Shown here: positions 60,881-64,000 of the stretch, in pieces
Position numbering within the stretch: the stretch's first letter is position 1
Layout: each line of letters begins with the position of its first letter
NCBI RefSeq assembly: GCF_013364215.1
Contig: NZ_CP054923.1
Span: forward strand, 5,084,001-5,148,000
Reading direction: 5' to 3'
Length of the DNA: 64,000 nt
From: Verrucosispora sp. NA02020
Lineage (GTDB): Bacteria > Actinomycetota > Actinomycetes > Mycobacteriales > Micromonosporaceae
Made by a program: the position numbers and the translations under genes
Notes under the pieces: model-generated
Database searches by the model: none
What the model saw: the letters and a program-made list of their open reading frames with translations, nothing else
Told to the model about the DNA's origin: nothing

Positions 60881-61612
60881 TCACAGGGCGCACGAGGAAC
60901 CGTTGACCACACAGTGGGCGGGGTACTCACCGCCACCGGTGCGGCTGAACCGCAGATCCACCGCCTGCTGTGCCCCGGCGGCGAGCGGCACCGTCCCGCT
61001 GAGCAGGTACCATCCACCACCCTTGATGCTCACCGACACGCCCGGCCCGCTGGAGGCCCGGATGCCGGTGACGTCTCCGGTGAAGCGCAACTCGACCTGC
61101 CAGTCACGCGACTCGCCGGTGCCGTTGCGCACCACCATCTGCGCCCGGAACGAATCCGGTTCGACCGCGCCGCTGACCCGATAGGTGGCGGTGAGCGCTC
61201 CCTGGGCGACGGGCGGTCCCGGCGGGGCGGACGTCGGTCGGTCCGGCGCTCGGCTGGCCTCCGACTGTCCGGCCGGGGACGCGGTCCGCGACGACGGGGA
61301 CGGCAGCACCGACGCTGCGGGTGACGCGGACGTGGCGGAGCCGCCCGGCGCCGGGCTGAGCCGCTCCGGAGCGGACGGGACCGACGTGACCGAATCCGAG
61401 GTGGACGGTGCCGGCAGCGTCATCGCCGGCCCCGGCTTCCACGCCGACGGCTGCTCCGGGCCACGGAACGCCAGCGCCGCGACCACCAGCAGCACCGCCA
61501 GCACCGCGACACCGACCGAGACCACGACCCAGGGGGCCGAGGCGATCATCCGAGGGAGCGCCCGTCGACGGGCCGTCTCCGTGGTCTCGGCACCCGACGG
61601 CCGCACTGCCAT
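60881..61612 (-). CDS. Membrane-anchored protein with CBM2-like domain (copy B)
   Basis: 243 residues, with the same plan as its neighbour. It has one membrane helix (about 23-46, 'PWVVVSVGVAVLAVLLVVAA'), a long Ser/Pro/Ala linker and a C-terminal domain ('YRVSGAVEPDSFRAQMVVRN', 'DWQVELRFTGDVTGIRASSG') ending with paired Cys ('HCVVNGSSC'). Overall similarity to copy A is moderate, so the duplication is old. The ATG at 61612 has GGGGGGA upstream. It lies 96 bp before copy A on the same strand. The likely role is holding the cell surface to polysaccharide, which is inference. Confidence 0.72.
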   Translation of the reverse strand: MAVRPSGAETTETARRRALPRMIASAPWVVVSVGVAVLAVLLVVAALAFRGPEQPSAWKPGPAMTLPAPSTSDSVTSVPSAPERLSPAPGGSATSASPAASVLPSPSSRTASPAGQSEASRAPDRPTSAPPGPPVAQGALTATYRVSGAVEPDSFRAQMVVRNGTGESRDWQVELRFTGDVTGIRASSGPGVSVSIKGGGWYLLSGTVPLAAGAQQAVDLRFSRTGGGEYPAHCVVNGSSCAL

Positions 61613-61752
61613 TGAGGTCCCCCCCTCGTCGCACCGACGCGACAGCCTAGTCACGACGGAGGCGGGGACGAAACGGGTGGGGGCGGATCGTCCGACCCGC
61701 CGGATCGGTCCCCGGGACGGCCGAGCACCGGGCGACCGCGCCGCACCCCGGG

Positions 61753-62142
61753 TCAGCCGGTACGGATGACCGTGCAGATGACCGGACCCTCCGCGGCGGC
61801 CCTCAGCAGATAGCGGTATCGCTCACCGGGCACCTGCCGACCCTGGCTGTCCAGGAACTCCCAGCGCACCGCCACCTCGGTCAGCAGCGCGGAGACCTGC
61901 TGCACCTCCTCGATGTCGGCGTGCGCGGCCACCAGCTCACGCTCGGCGTAGTCGGGGGCGGCGCCCACGAAGGACAACGCCACCGCCGCCGGCGAGGTGA
62001 ACGAGAAGCTGTACGTGTCGGCGACCACCAACCCCGGCAGTGCGTAGCAACCGGCGATCGCGGGCAGGTCGCCGACGGTCAGGGCCACGCCGTACCGGTC
62101 GAAGAACTCGGTGAGCGTGTCGAGATCGGTGGAAGCATTCAC
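61753..62142 (-). CDS. NTF2-like (SnoaL/DUF4440-type) protein
   Basis: 129 residues. 'LTEFFDRYGVALTVGDLPAI' is the typical N-terminal helix of the cone-shaped NTF2 fold; 'VRWEFLDSQGRQVPGERYRY' and a final 'PVICTVIRTG' are later strands. Such proteins are isomerases, cyclases or ligand sensors; nothing specifies which. GTG start at 62142 chosen from the fold boundary; no ribosome site is obvious, so the start is uncertain. It is 37 bp after the NlpC/P60-like gene on the same strand. Confidence 0.7.
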   Translation of the reverse strand: MNASTDLDTLTEFFDRYGVALTVGDLPAIAGCYALPGLVVADTYSFSFTSPAAVALSFVGAAPDYAERELVAAHADIEEVQQVSALLTEVAVRWEFLDSQGRQVPGERYRYLLRAAAEGPVICTVIRTG

Positions 62143-62179
62143 GTCGCATGCAATTGCCGCCGCGCCGGCCGGCGAAACC

Positions 62180-62869
62180 TCAGCGCGTCGGGATGCGTAC
62201 CTCGATCTCGCTGCCCAACTGGGCACCGCCCTGCAGGCCGAGGTCGTCACCGCTCCAGAACCGACCCGGGTCGTACCAGTTCGGCCGCTTTCCCGGGGGC
62301 AGCAGGCCCATCGCCTCGTAGGTGACCGCCACGACCTCGGCGCAGTACGCCGTCTCCAGTGTCCGATCGCGCTCCACGGTCCGCTCGCGGGCGGTGGTCG
62401 CCCGCTGCCGCTGCGGCACCGGCAACCGCACCGCCGGCAACCGCACCGCCGGTACCCGTCCCCGCACCCACCGCCAGGCGAGCTGCGCGGTCGACGGGAA
62501 CGGCGTGCCGTCCAGCCGGGCGATGGTCCGCAGCACCGACCCCTCCATCTCGGCGTCCGCCGGTGGGTCGAGCTGACGCAGCCAGGCCCGCTGGCCGTAC
62601 CGGTTGGCCCAGACGCAGACCGCGTCGCGCAGGTCGTGCAACTGCACCCCGCGCTGGTGGGTGCCGGTCCACATGTCCGGCAGCGACCGGCCCAACTCGG
62701 CGTGCCACATCAACGGCGGCATGTCGTCCAGCACGACCGCCATACCCACGTGGTTGACCGGGCTGTTGGTGATCGACTGGATGGCACGGTCGGGCACGCT
62801 GCGGCCGCGGAAGACCCACACGTCACCGGTACGCGTCAGCTCCACCGCCTCGTCCAGGCTGATGCTCAT
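62180..62869 (-). CDS. Permuted NlpC/P60-like cysteine hydrolase (YiiX/YebB-like)
   Basis: 229 residues. 'RTGDVWVFRGRSVPDRAIQS' and 'PVNHVGMAVVLDD' supply the catalytic His near the N-terminus. 'ETAYCAEVVAVTYEAMGLLP' supplies the Cys near the C-terminus, the order expected for circularly permuted NlpC/P60 enzymes. No signal peptide. Substrate could be an amide or lipid ester. A 15-bp direct repeat (62421-62450) encodes PAVRLPAVRL within a linker. ATG at 62869, 19 bp from the divergent small gene's ATG. Confidence 0.78.
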   Translation of the reverse strand: MSISLDEAVELTRTGDVWVFRGRSVPDRAIQSITNSPVNHVGMAVVLDDMPPLMWHAELGRSLPDMWTGTHQRGVQLHDLRDAVCVWANRYGQRAWLRQLDPPADAEMEGSVLRTIARLDGTPFPSTAQLAWRWVRGRVPAVRLPAVRLPVPQRQRATTARERTVERDRTLETAYCAEVVAVTYEAMGLLPPGKRPNWYDPGRFWSGDDLGLQGGAQLGSEIEVRIPTR

Positions 62870-62876
62870 GGGGGAC

Positions 62877-62882
62877 TACCCT
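62877..62882 (+). promoter_or_regulatory. Leaderless-type -10 element (TACCCT)
   Basis: TACCCT ends six bases before the ATG at 62889. The divergent gene starts at 62869, so the two genes share only 19 bp and the promoter must overlap the neighbouring coding region. Confidence 0.5.
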
Positions 62883-62888
62883 AAGCGG

Positions 62889-63068
62889 ATGCGGCAAGGA
62901 ATGCGGTGGTGGAAGGTCCTCGGGATGGCCGGACTGGCCGGGGTGGCGGCCTCCGGCGTGGTCATCGCCCGGGCGGAACGGCGACGGCGCGCGTACACCC
63001 CCGAGGAGATCCGGGCCCGGCTGCGTGACCGCCACGCCGAGGCCGCAGCACCCGACGACGCGGCCTGA
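62889..63068 (+). CDS. Small one-pass membrane protein
   Basis: 59 residues: 'MRQGMRWWKVLGMAGLAGVA' runs into one hydrophobic stretch (about 9-26), then a basic and charged tail ('RAERRRRAYTPEEIRARLRD'). The ATG was chosen by the -10 element six bases upstream. Many actinobacteria encode similar short membrane proteins of unknown function. It ends seven bases before the stop of the convergent beta-helix gene. Confidence 0.7.
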   Translation: MRQGMRWWKVLGMAGLAGVAASGVVIARAERRRRAYTPEEIRARLRDRHAEAAAPDDAA

Positions 63069-63075
63069 GACCCGC

Positions 63076-64000
63076 TCAGTCGATCTCCACGTGGTTGCGG
63101 TCCCATCGACCGCCCACCGGCGGGCTGTCCAACCGCAGCGCGCTCTCGGCATTGCCGGCGAGGTCGTTCTCCTCGACCCGGCAGGACACGCAGGAGCCCC
63201 GCTCGGTGATCCACAGGCCGTGCGTCTGCGTCGGCTCCTCACGGTTGTCCCAGATCCGGTTCCCGCGCACCGAGGCGGAGTCGAAGTGCGCGTTGACGAC
63301 GATGCCGGCGCGCACCGGAGCCGCCGCCGACAACTCGTACGCCGTACCCGGCTCCGGGACGTCCTCGTTCCACGCGGTGGCCGCGTCCGGTCGCAGCTCG
63401 GCCAGGTCCAGGTCGGTGTCGCTGTTGCCGACCACCACCGCCACCCGGGAGCCCACCCGCAGCACCTTGCCCCGGTGCCCGTTCGTCGGCCAGTTCGCCG
63501 ACCGGTCGGTCATCGCCCGACGGGCGTAGCGCACCGACTCGCCGGAGCCGGTCGACGCCGGGGCGCACTGCCGGCCGTTGTTGCGGATCCGGTTGTCCAG
63601 GACGGCCGCGTCGACCATCGGCCGGTCGATCCGGATTGCGTCCAGGCCGTTGTCCCAGAACTCGTTGTCGCTGATCACCACGTCCGACGACGGGCCCTGA
63701 TAGCCGGCGCCCAGATCGTGCTGGTGATAGCCGTACCAGCCGTTGCCACTGATCCGGTTGCCCCGGATGGCGTACGGCCCGGGGGTGTTTCCCATGCTGA
63801 TCCCGTCGCGGACGTTGCGGTCGATCACGCAGTTGCTGAGGATGCCGCCCCGGCCGGCGATGCCCGCCGTGCCGTTGGCGGAGACGTCGAAGCCGGCCTC
63901 CAGGTTGCCGGTGATGGTGCAGGCCGAGACGATCAACCCGTCGGCACCCCAGTCGGAGATGCCGAACCGGTTGGCCTGGCTGTGGCAGCCGATGATGCGG
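63076..64000 (-). CDS. Right-handed parallel beta-helix protein (5' part outside window)
   Basis: 308 codons are visible and the frame is open to the window edge, so the start is missing. Repeated coils ('NCVIDRNVRDGISMGNTPGP', 'SDNEFWDNGLDAIRIDRPMV', 'VRGNRIWDNREEPTQTHGLW') are of the NosD/pectate-lyase-like type. An inserted segment contains 'GKVLRVGSRVAVVVGNSDTD'. The end 'WDRNHVEID' closes the helix. Catalytic residues cannot be assigned. It is not closely similar to the two beta-helix proteins at 50626 and 52691. Confidence 0.82.
   Translation of the reverse strand, partial: RIIGCHSQANRFGISDWGADGLIVSACTITGNLEAGFDVSANGTAGIAGRGGILSNCVIDRNVRDGISMGNTPGPYAIRGNRISGNGWYGYHQHDLGAGYQGPSSDVVISDNEFWDNGLDAIRIDRPMVDAAVLDNRIRNNGRQCAPASTGSGESVRYARRAMTDRSANWPTNGHRGKVLRVGSRVAVVVGNSDTDLDLAELRPDAATAWNEDVPEPGTAYELSAAAPVRAGIVVNAHFDSASVRGNRIWDNREEPTQTHGLWITERGSCVSCRVEENDLAGNAESALRLDSPPVGGRWDRNHVEID

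Overview
The window is high-GC actinobacterial DNA that looks like a Micromonospora-type (Micromonosporaceae) chromosome. Coding sequence is strongly GC-rich at third positions, GTG starts and 4-bp GTGA/ATGA stop-start overlaps are common, several genes look leaderless, and fabG and an InhA-type enoyl reductase sit next to a ferrochelatase. The genus call is inference from general style and from repeat families I associate with Micromonospora; no rRNA or tRNA is present to confirm it.

Layout. (1) 1-7851: a truncated PucR regulator, a SpoU-type RNA methylase, and an ~0.83-kb block present twice (about 1409-2240 and 4255-5102). Each block encodes a one-pass membrane OB-fold-like protein. Between the blocks lies a divergent LysR + RNA 2'-phosphotransferase / HAD-like cassette. 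A macrolide-type glycosyltransferase, a HycA-like hypothetical and an AlkX/YcaQ-type DNA glycosylase follow. (2) 7861-21406: a divergent catabolic locus. The minus arm is a nine-gene operon (MocA-type dehydrogenase, aldehyde dehydrogenase, five-part Dpp/Opp peptide-type ABC importer, SDR, SMP-30 lactonase). The plus arm is RraA-like protein, PLP deaminase-like enzyme, creatininase family, RidA and an IclR regulator. The cargo is probably a small nitrogen-containing polyol or sugar-acid compound; the substrate is unknown. (3) 21577-26751: a TPP enzyme, a class A penicillin-binding protein and a polytopic membrane protein, with two copies of a dispersed palindrome.

(4) 26925-41639: a housekeeping envelope locus. 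Stomatin/NfeD, a serine hydrolase, DUF3097, a HAD-IIA phosphatase, ferrochelatase, InhA-like FabI, FabG, VWA protein, DUF58 protein and MoxR ATPase lie in an order closely resembling the Mycobacterium tuberculosis Rv1479-Rv1488 region (from memory). Next to it a chain of overlapping cistrons runs from a small Cys/His protein to two bacterial-PH membrane proteins. Two perfect 56-bp tandem repeats in this chain each form a 19-residue mini-ORF joined to its neighbours by GTGA overlaps. A ~170-bp MITE-like palindrome overlaps the last stop codon.

(5) 41837-50337: PAP2-type phosphatase, thioesterase, MBL hydrolase, PfkB kinase, secreted LPMO (AA10-CBM2), AsnB and aminopeptidase P. (6) 50626-64000: an extracellular carbohydrate/surface region with two paralogous membrane-anchored beta-helix proteins sharing a conserved leader, a 1831-residue secreted amylase-pullulanase with LacI-type operator candidates, two membrane-anchored CBM2-like proteins, an NTF2-like protein, a permuted NlpC/P60-like protein and a third (partial) beta-helix protein.

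The most unusual signals are the repeat-encoded, translationally coupled mini-ORFs at 39324-39466, the duplicated block around the RNA 2'-phosphotransferase cassette, the MITE at 41636-41805, a hairpin that would mask a perfect Shine-Dalgarno at 35446-35478, and the shared leader of the beta-helix pair. No CRISPR array, prophage, transposase, tRNA or rRNA was found.
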